Source: Odontesthes bonariensis (lineage: Eukaryota > Chordata > Actinopteri > Atheriniformes > Atherinopsidae). Taken from it: a stretch of 64,000 nucleotides of DNA. Location: contig NC_134507.1 in NCBI RefSeq assembly GCF_027942865.1, positions 34,029,711-34,093,710 on the forward strand. Reading direction: 5' to 3'. Below, one piece after another: positions 10,062 to 20,463 of the stretch. Within the stretch, counting starts at the first letter, position 1, and every line of letters begins with the position of its first letter. The notes beneath the pieces were generated by a model that was not told where the DNA came from, did not search any database, and saw nothing but the letters and a program-made list of their open reading frames with translations. Made by a program: the position numbers and the translations under genes.

Positions 10062-13000
10062 CAATCGTTCTAGAATGCGCTGCTGAGGGTGGCAGCATGT
10101 TGGAGTAGCTCTGTACCTCACATTGAGATTTTTCTTTTTCTCTAAATTTCATTCCTGTTATTTCTTGGAAGAAATTGCATTTTTTGGACAACTGTTCCTT
10201 CCTGCCTTGGATGCTGTGCAGCTGGATTAATTTTTCCCAATACTTTTGTATATTTTACTCTTTTGTCATGATGCATCACCATAGCAACAAGGTGGTTTAC
10301 AACAGGGAGCAGCTGAATAACATTGGAAAAGCAGAAATAATTCAACAACTGAAGCCAGAAATCCCACTGGAATTGAAAAGGAGGCGTCGTGGATGCAGAG
10401 CAGGAGCAAAGAGGAGAGAAAGAAAGAAGAAGTTCAAACCATCTCTGCCATCCTGCATCATGGGAAATGTAAGATCGTTAGCTAACAAGTTGGATGAACT
10501 TTTAGCCTTGATAAGGACTCAGCAAGAATATCGGGAATGTAGCATTATGTGTTTTACTGAGACATGGCTACAGGATCATATACCCGACTCCAGCGTCTCT
10601 CTGCCGGGCTTCCTGACTGTACGAGCAGATCGAGATATAAAGACTAGCAGGAAAAGGAAAGGGGGTGGATTGGCAGTGCTTGTCAACAACAGATGGTGTC
10701 ACCCAGGACATGTTACTGTGAAGAGTCGTCTCTGCAGTCCTGACATTGAACTATTGGCAGTAAGTTTTCGTCCATATTATTTGCCAAGAGAGTTCACCAG
10801 TGTTGTTTTGGTGGCTGTTTATATTCCACCATCAGCTGTTGCCGACACTGCATGTGATGTCATCAGTTCCGTTGTTGCTAAGATACAGACTCAACACCCC
10901 AATTCTTTTGTGGCAATATCTGGTGATTTTAATCATGCCTCACTCTCTGCTACACTGCCAACTTTTCAACAGTTTGTCAGCTGCTCTACCAGAGAAAACA
11001 AGACATTGGATTTGTTTTACACAAATGTCAAGGATTCATACATTTCCAAATCAAGACCTCCCCTGGGAAAATCAGATCACAACCTTGTTTTTCTCTGTTC
11101 AGCATATAAACCCCTTGTTCAGAGACTACCTGTCACAAAAAAGACTGTTAGAAAATGGTCAGAGGAAGCTGAAGAAGCCTTACAGGGTTGTTTTGATGCA
11201 ACCGATTGGATTTCTCTTTGTAAGCCACATGGAGAGGACATTAATGCCATGACTGAGTGTGTGACTGACTATATAAACTTCTGTGTGGACAACACCATCC
11301 CCACCAGAACAGTGAGATGCTTCCCTAATAACAAACCCTGGATCACCAGTGAGCTAAAGGAACTATTGAACAAGAAAAAAAGAGCCTTTAGGGAGCGAGA
11401 CAGGGAGTTACTGAGGAGTATACAGAAGCAGCTCAAAGTCAAGATCAGAGAGAGCAAGGAGGTGTATAGAAAAAAACTTGAGAGTAAACTGCAGAGGAAC
11501 AATATCAGAGATGTGTGGTCAGGAATGAAGAAGATCACAGGCCTCAAGCAGAGGGAGGATCGGATGGATGGAAGTCTGGACACAGCAAATGAGCTGAACA
11601 CATTCTTCAACAGGTTCAGTTCAGGAACAAGCTCACCATCCTCTCCTCCTGTTCCCAGCCAAAGAGACATCCCACCCTCCTCTGACCCACAGCTTTCCTG
11701 TAACATCTCCACCTCCACCTCAGTCATGGATTCTTCTGCTTCCACTAGTTTGTTTTCAACCCAATCAGGAGATGCTGCTGTCCCCTTTGCCTCCCCCTCC
11801 CACTTTTCTGTTTCTAGAAGTCAGGTGAAGAGGCAGTTGGAAAGACTGAACCGGAACAAGGCTGCAGGTCCAGATGCTGTCAGCCCCCGAGTCCTGAAGG
11901 CCTGTGCAGAGCAGCTCTGTGGGATTCTGCAACACCTTTTCAACCTTAGCTTGACCCAAGAGAAGGTACCACTGTTGTGGAAGACATCCTGTCTGGTTCC
12001 GGTACCAAAGAAAACTCACCCCTCAGACATCAATGATTACAGACCTGTTGCCCTGACATCCCACATCATGAAGGTCCTGGAGAGACTCCTGCTGACTCAC
12101 CTGTGTAAGCAAACCAGCACATATCAGGACCCCCTGCAGTTTGCTTATCGCCATGGAGTTGGAGTTGAAGACGCTATAATACACCTGCTTCAACAAACCC
12201 ACTGTCATCTGGACAAAGCAGGCAGCACTGTGAGGATTATGTTCTTTGATTTCTCCAGTGCATTTAACACAATCCAGCCTGATCTGCTTAGTCTGAAACT
12301 CCAGAAGACTCAGGTGGAGGCCTCAACAATCACCTGGATTAATGACTACCTGACAAACAGACCACAGTTTGTCAGACTGAAGAATTGTGTGTCTAACCAG
12401 GTGATCAGCAGCACAGGAGCACCACAGGGGACTGTACTCTCACCATTCCTTTTCACTCTGTACACTTCAGACTTCCAGTACAAGTCAGACTCCTGTCATC
12501 TACAGAAATATTCAGATGACTCTGCAGTTGTCGGGTGTATCAGAGATGGACAAGAAGCTGAGTACAGAGAGCTGGTGGACCGCTTTGTGGCATGGTGTGG
12601 GAACAATCATCTCATCTTGAATGTTAACAAAACAAAGGAGATGATTGTAGATTTCAGGAGAAACAGGGTCAGATCAAACCCTGTTAACATCATGGGAGAA
12701 GAAGTGGAGGTGGTTGAGGAATATAAATACCTTGGTGTTCATGTGGACAACAGACTGGACTGGAGACACAACAGTGAAGCAATCTACAAGAAAGGACAGA
12801 GCAGACTGTACTTCTTGAGAAAGCTAAGGTCCTTCAAGGTTTGCAGCAAGATGTTGCAGATCTTCTACAAGTCTGTTGTTGAGAGCGTCATTTCCTCTTG
12901 CGTCATCTGTTGGGGCAGCAGCATCAGAACCAGGGACCTAAAAAGACTCAACAACCTGATAAGGAAGGCTGGTTCTGTTCTGGGGACGACTGTGGAACCT

Positions 13001-13271
13001 CTGGAGACAATAATGCAAAGAAGGATTTTGCATAAAATCAAGAGAATTATGGACAACTCTGAACATCCTCTCCATGAGACTGTTATTGGAAAACAGAGTC
13101 TCTTCAGTCAAAGGCTTCTTCAGTTTGGATGCAAAACGGACCGCTACAGGAAGTCTTTCCTGCCCACAGCCATCAGCATCTATAATAACTCCTTGATTTA
13201 ATTGAGCTACATCAACATTTAATTTCCCTCTGGGATAAATAAAGTATTTTTGAATTTGAATTGAATTTGAA
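10062..13271 (+). mobile_element. L2-clade LINE retrotransposon, ORF2 intact
   Basis: It begins abruptly after TAGCATGACCA inside the inverted arm and ends in AATAAAGTATTTTTGAA followed by a short (TTGAAT)n tail, as L2 elements do. The interrupted arm continues directly at 13272. No clear target duplication is seen. The interior encodes one long ORF, with no separate ORF1. Confidence 0.85.
10175..13201 (+). CDS. L2-type LINE ORF2: endonuclease plus reverse transcriptase
   Basis: Open frame of 1008 codons without frameshift. The first 31 residues are odd and hydrophobic; the Met pair at 10268/10271 (MMHHHSNK) is a more likely start. The N-terminal half is an APE-type endonuclease: FTETWL (about residue 128), GDFN (about 250) and SDHN (about 301), which carry the metal-binding and catalytic residues. 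The RT follows with FFDFSSAFNTI (first Asp), GAPQGTVLSPFLF and YSDDSAV (the xDD motif, with Ser in place of Ala). The C-terminal region (RKAGSVLG.., RILHKIKRIM, FLPTAISIYN) is characteristic of fish L2. It would perform target-primed reverse transcription. No disabling mutation is visible, so this copy looks recent. Confidence 0.9.
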   Translation: MHFLDNCSFLPWMLCSWINFSQYFCIFYSFVMMHHHSNKVVYNREQLNNIGKAEIIQQLKPEIPLELKRRRRGCRAGAKRRERKKKFKPSLPSCIMGNVRSLANKLDELLALIRTQQEYRECSIMCFTETWLQDHIPDSSVSLPGFLTVRADRDIKTSRKRKGGGLAVLVNNRWCHPGHVTVKSRLCSPDIELLAVSFRPYYLPREFTSVVLVAVYIPPSAVADTACDVISSVVAKIQTQHPNSFVAISGDFNHASLSATLPTFQQFVSCSTRENKTLDLFYTNVKDSYISKSRPPLGKSDHNLVFLCSAYKPLVQRLPVTKKTVRKWSEEAEEALQGCFDATDWISLCKPHGEDINAMTECVTDYINFCVDNTIPTRTVRCFPNNKPWITSELKELLNKKKRAFRERDRELLRSIQKQLKVKIRESKEVYRKKLESKLQRNNIRDVWSGMKKITGLKQREDRMDGSLDTANELNTFFNRFSSGTSSPSSPPVPSQRDIPPSSDPQLSCNISTSTSVMDSSASTSLFSTQSGDAAVPFASPSHFSVSRSQVKRQLERLNRNKAAGPDAVSPRVLKACAEQLCGILQHLFNLSLTQEKVPLLWKTSCLVPVPKKTHPSDINDYRPVALTSHIMKVLERLLLTHLCKQTSTYQDPLQFAYRHGVGVEDAIIHLLQQTHCHLDKAGSTVRIMFFDFSSAFNTIQPDLLSLKLQKTQVEASTITWINDYLTNRPQFVRLKNCVSNQVISSTGAPQGTVLSPFLFTLYTSDFQYKSDSCHLQKYSDDSAVVGCIRDGQEAEYRELVDRFVAWCGNNHLILNVNKTKEMIVDFRRNRVRSNPVNIMGEEVEVVEEYKYLGVHVDNRLDWRHNSEAIYKKGQSRLYFLRKLRSFKVCSKMLQIFYKSVVESVISSCVICWGSSIRTRDLKRLNNLIRKAGSVLGTTVEPLETIMQRRILHKIKRIMDNSEHPLHETVIGKQSLFSQRLLQFGCKTDRYRKSFLPTAISIYNNSLI

Positions 13272-13314
13272 TGTGATGCTCAAATTATCATTTTACGCCG
13301 AACCATTCCTTTAA

Positions 13315-13829
13315 AGACCCACTAAGGTCACAGTTCAAAATATTTGTAGCTTTTTGATCAAATTCAGAAAAAATGTAATAATATACTCTGTAGACCGACA
13401 CCCACTGTGTGCAATATCCCATAAATCTCATCTGAGTCAGTGGAACACCATCAACTTAAATCATTTTACTACATTAAGACAATGATCCTGTTTGAGGAAA
13501 GGGTCCCAATATCATCCCAAAGACTGAGGTTCAGATTCTCTCCGTTTCTAAACCTGTTCTCATTTCCAGAACCTTTTTATCATGTGCTCAGTCCTTGTTG
13601 ATTCGTGGATAAAAGAAAATATTGGATATGTAAAGGAAAGTGAATAATGAAGCTTTCATGAGACACTTCTGAAGAGGACAGTCAGACTGTCTTTTAATGG
13701 GCTTCTGAGTGTAAATCTGAGAAATCACACACTGATACTGAGGAGAACTGGATTTCTACTGCTCCTGTGATACTTTCCTGGATCACCCACAAGTCTTTAT
13801 AATAATGCTATGACTCCTCTTCACACAAC
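13315..13829. other. No recognised feature
   Basis: A unique-looking AT-rich stretch between two TTAA elements. No ORF, repeat structure or motif that I can assign. Confidence 0.5.
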
Positions 13830-14436
13830 TTAAAGGCCTACAGAAAGGTGATTTTTTGCACAAAACTGAAATGGCAGATCGATTCCTTATATACCATGGA
13901 ATTGTTTTATGATTTTAAAATAATTTTAGGTCCCTGGATAGTCCTGATTAGACCCAATAAACTATCACCACTTTTGATTCGAATTTTGGCAAACCGACGA
14001 CAGGTGCGTGACGTCGCAAGTGCCAGCTGCTGGAACAATCACCAGTAGTTCCAGTAGCGAAGCCAGCAGTTTGCCAGACCTGGCAAACTGAGCTATAATG
14101 TTCACAATTTAGGTTATAGTTGTTCTCTTTATCATAAATGCGTACACACTAAGATTGTCTTTTCTCAACCATGTTTTTTTCTCTCTCATTCAGCCCTGAG
14201 TGACAACAATCCAAACAGACTCTGAGTGATCATTGCCCTGTGATTATAATGCAAGTAGTATTGATTCATCCATCTATCCATCATCTAACAAAGCCAATTT
14301 TAACAACAGCTTCTTTGCGGCAAATTTCGATGTGTGCCGCGGGACGTCGCTTGGAAATATAAAACGTTGGGTTCAGTGCAGTTTTTATTGCGAGTAGATG
14401 TACGAAGTGCGTGTGTTGCCCTCAGCAGCAGCAGCT

Positions 14437-14723
14437 CACACCACCGGGGACAGAGGAAGCAGAGAGACCCGCGGTCGGACAGGAATCCACCTGGCGGAGA
14501 GCGGACACACTCTGCCAGGTGGAGAGTGGAAATCAGCCGGCTGATTTCAGGGCAACCATCCCGCGGTGTGTCCGCTCTCCGCCAGGTGGATTCCCCCTGA
14601 GTGTCCGCACCGCAGGGAGCTGAACACGGCGGGATGGCTCCGGCTGATTTCACCAGAGAGGAGGCGGCGGACAGAGAGGCACAGACACAAGACCGCAGGT
14701 CTCTCTGCTTCATCTGTCCCCGC
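14437..14723. repeat. Nested foldback: 20-bp perfect palindrome inside inverted repeats
   Basis: The centre GAAATCAGCCGGCTGATTTC (14529-14548) is a perfect palindrome. It lies between 27-bp perfect inverted repeats (14484-14510 and 14566-14592; AATCCACCTGGCGGAGAGCG...). These in turn lie within outer imperfect inverted repeats (CGGGGACAGAGGAAGCAGAG... at about 14441; ...CTCTGCTTCATCTGTCCCCG ending about 14723). Confidence 0.9.
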
Positions 14724-15110
14724 AACATTTGAAACTTTTCAGGTGAGAAAGTAGTCGTTTAGATCCCAAACGTGTTGAAAACCTGACAAAATATTTTGTT
14801 CCGACGAATTCGGCGCTGCTAAAGCTAGCCGCATTGAGCAACGCACTTCCGGTTATTTTGACAAAATAAAATACCCGTTGCCTTTTATCATAGGGAAAAC
14901 AGGAAGTGAACCTACCCTCGTTGTAGCTAGCTTGAAACTGCCGTTTTGACAGGAAATGACGGTATGCCGGGTTGCCGCCGTCCTGCAGTGCTTCTGTCTT
15001 CTGACAAAGTCGCTAAATAGGAGGGTTTCAGTTACGTCATCACGGGAGCGCGCGAATTTCAGTTGGTGGGCAGGAAGCTTGACTACAGCATAGCAACAAC
15101 ATGGAGAATA

Positions 15111-15422
15111 ATGGAGATGAGTGAATATTGTAGTGGTTTGGAGCCGGCACATAGGGAAAGGTATTTTGCGTTAGTTGAGAAATACATTGGGCGTGACACA
15201 TACTTAATGAAAATGTCCGAATTTTCGCAAAACCGGAACGATTTGCCGAAAATAGAGGCTGTGGACATGACGAGCTACCTGGTTCTCCAGACGTCTTACT
15301 ACACCAAGCAACAGATGAAGGCCCACACAAGTTTGGAAGCATACAACTATTACCACAGCGGATGGATCAGCAAACTCGGAGTAAAACGTCTACAGAATGA
15401 TTGTGTTTTGGTGTTGGCCAGG
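15111..15422 (+). pseudogene. First exon of a transposon-borne SWIM/YqaJ-type protein
   Basis: From ATG 15111 (MEMSEYCSGLEP...) the frame encodes about 104 residues, including RYFALVEKYIGRDTY, IEAVDMTSYLVLQTSYY and HTSLEAYNYYHSGW. This is a module I associate with fish transposon-linked proteins that continue into a SWIM zinc finger and a YqaJ-like exonuclease. The exon ends at a good donor (CCAGG|GTAAGC at 15422/15423). No downstream exons are present in this copy. The family assignment comes from memory of sequence style, so function is inferred. Confidence 0.55.
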
Positions 15423-15970
15423 GTAAGCTTGTTTTCTGTGTTGTTAATGGTGCATTATCCCAATGGAAAATGCAGTGTGTAGTGCAGGGCTGGGCAGTAA
15501 AGCAGAACTTAACATGTTGAATGCCGAGCTGTGAATGTTGGCATTCATGTTTTGATAAAATGCCGATATCCAAATATCCAAATGCTGACATTGTGTCTTT
15601 GTTAGCTTAATGCACAAGGCAGAGCGCGAGCGATTCTGTTGTCATGTACGTGGGAGCTAATGTGCCCTGTTAGCACTTAAGCACTTCGTGGATACTACTG
15701 AAACGTGAAGATTGTGACGACGTGATAAATTTGTTTTGTTTAGATCAACCACTCTCAGAGATCGCATGAAACACCGATGTCTGTGTTAGCTCTGTGTTTT
15801 GGTAACCCAGCTTGACCGTCGGAGCCCAGTCCACTGACAGTAGCTAACAACGCGCTGGGGCAGCCTTCAAAACAAAGCCCAAACGTAGCCCGTATTACAT
15901 TACTGTTGATTGGCATTTAACAACATAATACTTTACTGCACTACTACTAAACAGTTAGATTTGCTCATAC

Positions 15971-16189
15971 CTTTGACGAAGTGGTCACCGCAGACGCGAG
16001 CATTTGCAGATTCAGCCCCTCCAGTCTGTAAACGAAGGTTAGCTATCCACTTTTTGCGGTGTTGTTCTGTGAGTTTTTTTTCCATTTCTCACCTCTATGG
16101 TCGATTACCTTCGGTACTCGATAGTAACCCTTTCCCTTCTCTCGGTTAGACCGATTGCTACATCCAAAAACGGCACAAAACTGAGGCAT
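15971..16189 (-). pseudogene. THAP-domain first exon (frameshifted)
   Basis: From ATG at 16189 downward: [13 protein letters not shown], a THAP opening with C-x4-C, then VPK and a conserved Trp. After a one-base shift in an A-run (about 16075-16082) it continues [16 protein letters not shown], giving the C-x2-H pair and HF of the THAP C2CH zinc finger. The exon ends at a donor (GTCAAAG|GTATGAG, 15971/15970). THAP domains bind DNA in P-element and Kolobok transposases. The frameshift makes this copy non-functional. Confidence 0.75.
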
Positions 16190-16514
16190 TTTGGGCAAAA
16201 AGTGGCAGACAAAACACAGTGTTTTCAATGGGCTCCAGCTCAGGTTGCCCACCACCTGGGTTCGCGCGCTTAGAAAAATACGGAAGTGACGTCAAGTGAA
16301 ACCCTCCTATTGGCAACACGGCAGCCAGGAAAAACCATGGCACCAGTGACGTCACACGGATTTTCTAGGAGGTTTCCTAGCGGCAAATTCAAAATCGCAA
16401 ATTTCATGCGTTTATGAAATGTTTTGGTGTAGAGTCCAATGATCATTATTGTTCCTCTGTGTATGTATTATCATTATGTATTGGGTGTAGTGTCAGCTTT
16501 CTGTAGGCCTTTAA

Positions 16515-17228
16515 ACTCTTAATGTAATTAAAGTATTTATATTGACCATAATTAAGTCATTTTAAGATCTAATCACGAAATATGGTATATTTTGTACGTT
16601 AAACACATCAAATCACATGTTTTGGCTGCACACTTCTATCAAAAAGCCAAATGATACTCAGATAAGTCTGGAAAGAACCATTCTACATTTGACATTGATC
16701 ATCAAACTTTTTAAATCACAAAAGATTTCAGCAAAACTACAGACTGCAGCTTTAGTGGGAAATGTGACAGGATGGTCAAAAAGTGCCCCAAAAGGATAGA
16801 AAAGAGGAAGAAAAGGGCCCAGAAGTATGTTTCACACACAGCTAAAAGGATAAAGCTCCATTTTATTTGGCCATCTGGCCGGCTTATTGAAAGGTTGTGT
16901 TTCTGGGATCTTTAACGCTTTAACGGTTAGCGTTAGCATTAGCAGGCCGGGCTAACTGTGACTAGCAGCCAGGTTATCTGACCATTTTACTCTCTGCTGC
17001 ATGTTCTGACTGCCCGTGTCCAGGAGCAGGAATCAAACCAATGACACAGAGCACTTTGAAGACATTTCTGCTAACGTCTGACCGCTAAATTCATTCTTTT
17101 CTGGACTCACCTGCATGCAGCTTTCTGTTGCTATGCTACCAGATGTTCCGAGATGAGCCGAGATGAGCCGAGGCTTCGCAGTGTGTGTGTCGGGTAATGG
17201 GCCGTTTCTCAATGTGCGTATTTGTCTG
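16515..17228. other. No recognised gene
   Basis: Unassigned sequence between the Kolobok-like element and a hAT element. Only short spurious ORFs. A GCTAACGCTAGC-like repeat (TTAGCGTTAGCATTAGC) occurs at about 16926. Confidence 0.4.
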
Positions 17229-17455
17229 TAGTGATGTTTCCAACAGGTAGTGATGTTACCTCCAACACCGAAGCTCCGAAGCACGCTTGAAACTCGACAG
17301 GGTAGTTATAGTGAAGCAGTGGGCCGGAGCTTGCTTCATGTGACGTCACTGATGACGTTTGAACCACTTCACTGCTTCATTCAGACCGAGTCAGCTGACT
17401 GCTTCGAGTTGATGTGCGGAGCTTTGAACATTTGCTGTGATTCAGTGTATTCAAG

Positions 17456-17677
17456 ATGGCTGAAGCCCCGGTTCATGTCCCCGTTCTACACGTATTATAC
17501 GTTACGAACAGCTCTCGTTTTTTGACATTCGGAGTTCTGGATTATTCTCTCATGGAGCAACCATCGAGGAAGCGTTCTAAAGTGTGGGAATATTTCCACC
17601 CAAACAGTTCCTTCAGCACACCAGCCTCCTCTGTTCCCTGTGACAGAGTATTTTCCAAAGCTGGAGAAATTGACTAA
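17456..17677 (+). pseudogene. hAT transposase remnant: BED-finger start fused to C-terminal dimerisation motif
   Basis: 73 codons. KRSKVWEYFHP resembles the start of a BED zinc finger of ZBED/hAT transposases. Directly after it comes SSVPCDRVFSKAGEI, the conserved C-terminal hAT (hATC) motif. Everything between, including the RNase-H-like catalytic core, is deleted, giving an internal-deletion derivative. Stop at 17675. Confidence 0.7.
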
Positions 17678-17823
17678 AAAAAAAAAGAAACCGTTTGAGT
17701 CCTTCTACTGTGCAAAAACTGTTTTTCTTGAATAAAAACACCTGAAGTAACACAAGCACCCTCTTTATTACACCAAGCACACTCCCAAAGAAAATATGAA
17801 TGACAAACCAAAAATGTTCCCAT

Positions 17824-18412
17824 TGTTTTTAAATTATTATTCCATCCATCATCTTCCGCTTCTCCGGGGGTCGGGTCGCGGGGGCAGCAGCTTAAAGGAT
17901 AAGACCGGTTTTTTGACATTGGGCCCTTGATTTCACATTATAACATGATGTTCTACTCACCCCTGCTTGTTGTTGGTCATTTGGAGCTGTTCCGAAGATA
18001 TTCGAGAGGCGTCTGGCTGCTCTCTTGAGATATTCGGCCATGAAACGGGTTCATATGGGCAACGTTATACAGGCACAAACTACGCTGTTTATAATTTATT
18101 AATTACTGTACACTAGCACTGATAACGTGGAGGTGCGTCGCTTACTTAAAAAAATCCGGTTTACTAATTTTGAATTTTAGCCGAATGAATAAAAAGGCAG
18201 CAGGTCTGTGGGCTGTCTGTGGCAGTAGCACGACGAGGACGTCAGTAACACCCACTTTACGACAAAAATTCAAAATTACAGTAACCAGGATTTTTTTCGA
18301 TCCGCCTGTCAACCTCCCGCTGCATTCGTCCCTCACTCGTGAACAAGACCCCGAGATACTTGAACTCCTCCACTTGGGGAAGGATCTCATTCCCGACCCG
18401 GAGAGGGCAAAT
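17824..18412 (-). mobile_element. RTE/L2-like LINE 3' fragment (minus strand), interrupted
   Basis: 18290-18412 on the minus strand encodes an RT C-terminal segment (EEFKYL/SRGLVHE-like in shifted frames). 17826-17896 on the minus strand is the typical LINE end GCTGCCCCCGCGACCCGACC... followed by GATGATGGATGGA. The pieces are separated by another dispersed element that has CGAGAGGCGTCTGGCTGC in common with about 9760. Confidence 0.55.
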
Positions 18413-18644
18413 TATTATTTCATGGGTAAATTAATCAATCTTTAATGAGGCACTACAAACCCATATGTACAACACACATACATACGTGTTATTATATGCA
18501 TCACATTCGCAGGGCTTCATATGGTGCAACAATCGCTACGCCAGTAGATGTCACCCAAGGGAATTGAATGAAGCTTCCAGTAGTGAACCACTTTATGACA
18601 CAATGGTTCAAAATGATTCAATGATTCAAAAAGCCTCGTTTTGC

Positions 18645-18810
18645 CATCACTACCGATTGCTACATCCACAAAACTGAGGCATTTTGGGCAAAAAAGTGGC
18701 AGACAAAACACAGTGTTTTCAATGGGCTCCAGCTCAGGTTGCCCACCACTAAGGTTCGCGCGCTTAGAAAATACGGAAGTGACGTCAAGTTTGAAACCCT
18801 CCTATTCATT
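18645..18810 (-). repeat. Second copy of the THAP-exon promoter/start region
   Basis: About 165 bp closely similar to 16145-16310, including MPQFC...GCSNR on the minus strand with a 9-bp in-frame deletion in the THAP start. It is a fragment of the same Kolobok-like family and lies between a hAT end and the P-type transposase. Confidence 0.7.
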
Positions 18811-18868
18811 ATTTTTCTGGACTCATCTGCTTGTAGCTTTCTGTTGCAATGTTCATAGAAATGTAGAA

Positions 18869-20150
18869 ATGGATCACTTGGAGCTCCTTTTCAATTCCAT
18901 CAGGGCATCAGGTAAGGATCTCAGAAGTTTCTAGATTAAATTGCCTTTCCAAAAAAGTCCTTGATGTCTGAAAAGAGCAAATATCTGTATTAAGTGTCGT
19001 GTGTGTTTGTTTTTTAGGGGGCTGGAACAACAATCCCACCGCAGGCCAATTGCAGGGCATCTTCCGCCGCCTCATGGTCCGATGCGGTGTCTCTCCGAGC
19101 GCTTCAGGAAACGTGGCACCTCAGGATGAGACCGTGTCCCTGTCGGCGGTTGAGATGTCCTCTGCCTCTGAGACGGAAGAGCTTCAATCGCCTTTCGTGA
19201 ACGTATCTGCTCTGATATGTGACCACAGCTACCTCCCAGCCCGCTTTGGTGGCCTGGTGGAAAACACACTGGTTTACATCACAGGGTTTGTGGTGCGGCA
19301 GATTGTAAGAAAGCTGTCCTGTGGTGTGTGCCGTGCTAGCCTGGTGACAGATGCTGCGCGGGCATCATTTGACCAGAGCTACCACTTGCTGACTTTGAAA
19401 AACAGAGGAGGGCTGATGATTCCTTCAGAAGGAACAGTGAAGGTGGTGAGGTCAGCAGAGGTTCATTCGCCGGTCTGTATCGGGGCAAGCTGTCAGGGTG
19501 TCGGTTAGAGAGCAGTTTGTCCGGGCTGAAATTGGCTCGGATGATGTGTTTCTGCTCAAGGAGCAGGGGCGTCGCACCCGTGGGGGATGGGGGTGTTTCG
19601 ACACCCCCACTTTTACAGTAAGGTGATTTCACCCCCCCCACATTTTCCAAAGGTAAACCCGTTTGCCCACCCTCGTAGTGCACCAACATACAAAAAAGGA
19701 GCGCACCTCAGCTCCCTTACGCTGCACGAAAAGGCATTGGTCAAACTGAACGGACATTCACCCAATCACAGACTGTTGTCCGCGGCACGGCCCGGGAAAG
19801 AGACGAACAGCCGGAGCTAGTGATGGGAAGCTCGGCTCTTTTGACTCGGCTCCCAAAGAAGAGCCGGCTCTATTGTGAGGCTTGACCTTTTTTTATACAG
19901 TCTTTCGACTTGATGTGGTGCTCATGTGCCACCCCTGGAACACCCCCACATTTAAAATCACTGCTCCACCCCTGTCAAGGAGCACATTCAGGACACACAG
20001 TTTGGTATAGACAACCACCACTTTTCACTGTTGTCATTGGTTGTGTCTACATTTCACAAACTCAGGCTGCACCACATAGCCAAACTCAGTACACTGAAAT
20101 TACAGAGTGGCAACAGCCGAAAAAGGCTTAGCAAAACTATACTTTTTAAA
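18869..20150 (+). pseudogene. P-element-type (THAP9-like) transposase, C-terminal exons
   Basis: The first visible exon (ATG 18869 to 18911) encodes MDHLELLFNSIRAS and ends at donor G|GTAAGG. The next exon starts after TTTTTTAG at 19018 with GGWNNNPTAGQ; together they give the DHLELLF..IR..GGWNNNPT signature of P-type transposases. FGGLVENTLVYITGFVVRQIVRKLSC (about 19240-19320) matches the conserved C-terminal region. After a frame shift near 19470, coding-like sequence (EIGSDDVF) runs to 19563, is split by a 411-bp hAT, and continues at 19983-20150 (..FGIDNHHFSLLSLVVSTFHKLRLHH..) to a TAG. The catalytic part upstream is absent. Confidence 0.8.
19564..19974. mobile_element. 411-bp hAT MITE in P-type transposase
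   Basis: Ends CAGGGGCGTCGC and GCTCCACCCCTG, with a perfect 8-bp target duplication TCAAGGAG (19556-19563 and 19975-19982). An inner piece, TAGTGATGGGAAGCTCGGCT (about 19820), looks like another hAT terminus nested in it. No ORF of note. Confidence 0.9.
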
Positions 20151-20154
20151 GGGT

Positions 20155-20412
20155 TCTAGCTCCAAGATACAAGCCTAGACACAAGCTTATATATACATAC
20201 ATATTTAAATTATATTAAATTATTATATTATATTTTATATTACTATATGTGTATTAGAATTAAACTATTGAAATATCATGGTATTTATAATAGCAGCAGG
20301 TGTTTTGATGTTTGTTTACATTTGTCTTCTGTATCAGAAGTTTTTGTTTGTGAAATGACTTTTTATTGTCAATTGCACTGTTGCTTAGATGTGAAAATCT
20401 TATGAGCATGAT

Positions 20413-20462
<50 letters not shown>

Positions 20463-20463
20463 T
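20155..20463. repeat. AT-rich 3' flank of P element and (TA)n
   Basis: AT-rich sequence with a (TA)n run at about 20417-20463. The block GCAGGTGTTTTGATGTTTG...TTTATTGTCAATTGCACTGTT (20296-20385) has a near-copy at 21736-21805, on the other side of the hAT insertion. Confidence 0.7.

Larger units (their letters stand above)
9100..13310. mobile_element. TTAA-type element with about 300-bp inverted arms, split by an L2 LINE
   Basis: Ends AGGAATGGTTCGGCGTAAAA and its reverse complement, flanked by TTAA (9096-9099 and 13311-13314). The left arm (9100 to about 9395) is repeated inverted at about 9795-10061, and the final 40 bp lie at 13272-13310 after an L2 insertion. The centre (9440-9660) shares sequence with 14800-14935 (inverted) and 27740-27830. 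No transposase is visible. Confidence 0.8.
13834..16510. mobile_element. TTAA-type DNA transposon carrying THAP and YqaJ/SWIM-type exons (Kolobok-like)
   Basis: Perfect terminal inverted repeats AGGCCTACAGAAAG/CTTTCTGTAGGCCT, flanked by TTAA (13830-13833 and 16511-16514). The interior has a long foldback (14437-14723), a plus-strand first exon of a YqaJ/SWIM-type protein (15111-15422) and a minus-strand THAP exon (15971-16189). The two point toward each other, each at its own end of the element. TTAA targets plus a THAP protein fit Kolobok, a family known for both. The main coding bodies are deleted. Confidence 0.75.
17229..18649. mobile_element. hAT element, internally deleted, with nested insertions
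   Basis: Starts TAGTGATG (17229, or 17248 at a second copy) and ends CCATCACTA at about 18650. Inside is a fused hAT transposase remnant (17456-17677), a LINE fragment on the minus strand and another dispersed element (17893-18290). Target duplication not resolved. Confidence 0.55.
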
